Translations under genes and position numbers: made by a program
Part shown: piece after piece, positions 7,024 to 7,296 of the stretch
How positions within the stretch are numbered: position 1 is the first letter of the stretch
Layout of the letters: every line of letters starts with the position of its first letter
Assembly: GCA_014380965.1 (NCBI GenBank)
Contig: JACMIV010000142.1
Span: 1-7,296 of the forward strand
DNA length: 7,296 nucleotides
Direction: 5' to 3'
Source: Rhizobiaceae bacterium
GTDB taxonomy: Bacteria > Pseudomonadota > Alphaproteobacteria > Rhizobiales > Rhizobiaceae
The notes under the pieces: model-generated
The model's input: only the letters and a program-made list of their open reading frames with translations
Databases searched by the model: none
Told to the model about the DNA's origin: nothing

Positions 7024-7296
7024 ATGATCAAGTCCATCATCCGCTCGGCTGCGATCGCCACGATCCTCGCCGCCGGCACTGCCGGTGCCTTCGCGCAGGA
7101 GCCGGTCACCGTCGGCGGCGCCCCGATGTATGCCGACAAGACGATCGCGGAGAACGCGCCGAACGCCGAGAACCTGTCGACGCTGGTCGCCGCCGTGCAG
7201 GCCGCAGGCCTGGTCGAAACGCTTGGCGGAGCGGGCCCCTTTACGGTTTTCGCCCCGGATAACCGGGCGTTTTCGGCGCTGCAGCCGGGGGCGGTC
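7024..7296 (+). CDS. Secreted fasciclin (FAS1) domain protein, 3' part outside window
   Basis: The first 91 codons are present and the frame is open at the window edge. Residues 1-24 form a Sec signal peptide: basic start (MIKSIIR), hydrophobic core ([14 protein letters not shown]) and an A-F-A cleavage site before Q25. The mature part begins a FAS1 domain with [28 protein letters not shown] (40-67) and the conserved H1 motif [16 protein letters not shown] (71-86). FAS1 proteins are exported, sit in the periplasm or on the surface and act in adhesion or surface interactions; many alphaproteobacterial versions are single-domain proteins of about 180-190 residues, but this length cannot be seen here. 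The Shine-Dalgarno AAAAAGG stands 8 bases upstream and is inside a structured leader. It appears to be its own transcription unit. Confidence 0.92.
   Translation, partial: MIKSIIRSAAIATILAAGTAGAFAQEPVTVGGAPMYADKTIAENAPNAENLSTLVAAVQAAGLVETLGGAGPFTVFAPDNRAFSALQPGAV

Overview
The window is GC-rich chromosomal DNA from an alphaproteobacterium, most likely of the order Hyphomicrobiales (Rhizobiales). The basis is the linked block of an HPr-kinase-type HprK, the ChvG/ExoS sensor kinase, the ChvI response regulator and an ATP-type phosphoenolpyruvate carboxykinase (PckA), with protein sequences close to the rhizobial versions. I do not name a genus.

Left part (about 1-3480, minus strand): one apparent operon runs leftwards as chvI, chvG, hprK. 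chvG and hprK overlap by ATGA, which implies translational coupling. A candidate promoter for the operon lies at 3451-3480, and a GC hairpin at the extreme left edge may be its terminator. No EIIA (manX) or HPr gene begins in the 208 bases after hprK, although these often follow it in relatives.

Middle part (about 3537-6126): a small FMN-binding-split-barrel (pyridoxamine 5'-phosphate oxidase-like) gene on the minus strand lies between chvI and pckA and has its own terminator. It is divergent from pckA (plus strand), across a 371-base spacer whose pckA-proximal part is AT-rich and carries repeated GATTAA elements. pckA ends in a textbook intrinsic terminator.

Right part (6127-7296, plus strand): an arfB-type ribosome-rescue hydrolase gene, then a 323-base intergenic region with nested and tandem palindromes, then the start of a secreted fasciclin (FAS1)-domain protein cut by the window edge. 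The FAS1 leader can fold into mutually exclusive hairpins that include its Shine-Dalgarno sequence.

Together the locus pairs envelope/acid sensing (ChvG-ChvI) with a PTS-linked carbon-status kinase (HprK) and the committed gluconeogenic enzyme (PckA), a known alphaproteobacterial association. I see no mobile element, CRISPR array, tRNA/rRNA or defence system, and no clearly new multi-gene system. The most notable items are the FAS1 leader, the nested palindromes downstream of arfB, the departures from the HprK signature and the GATTAA cluster upstream of pckA.
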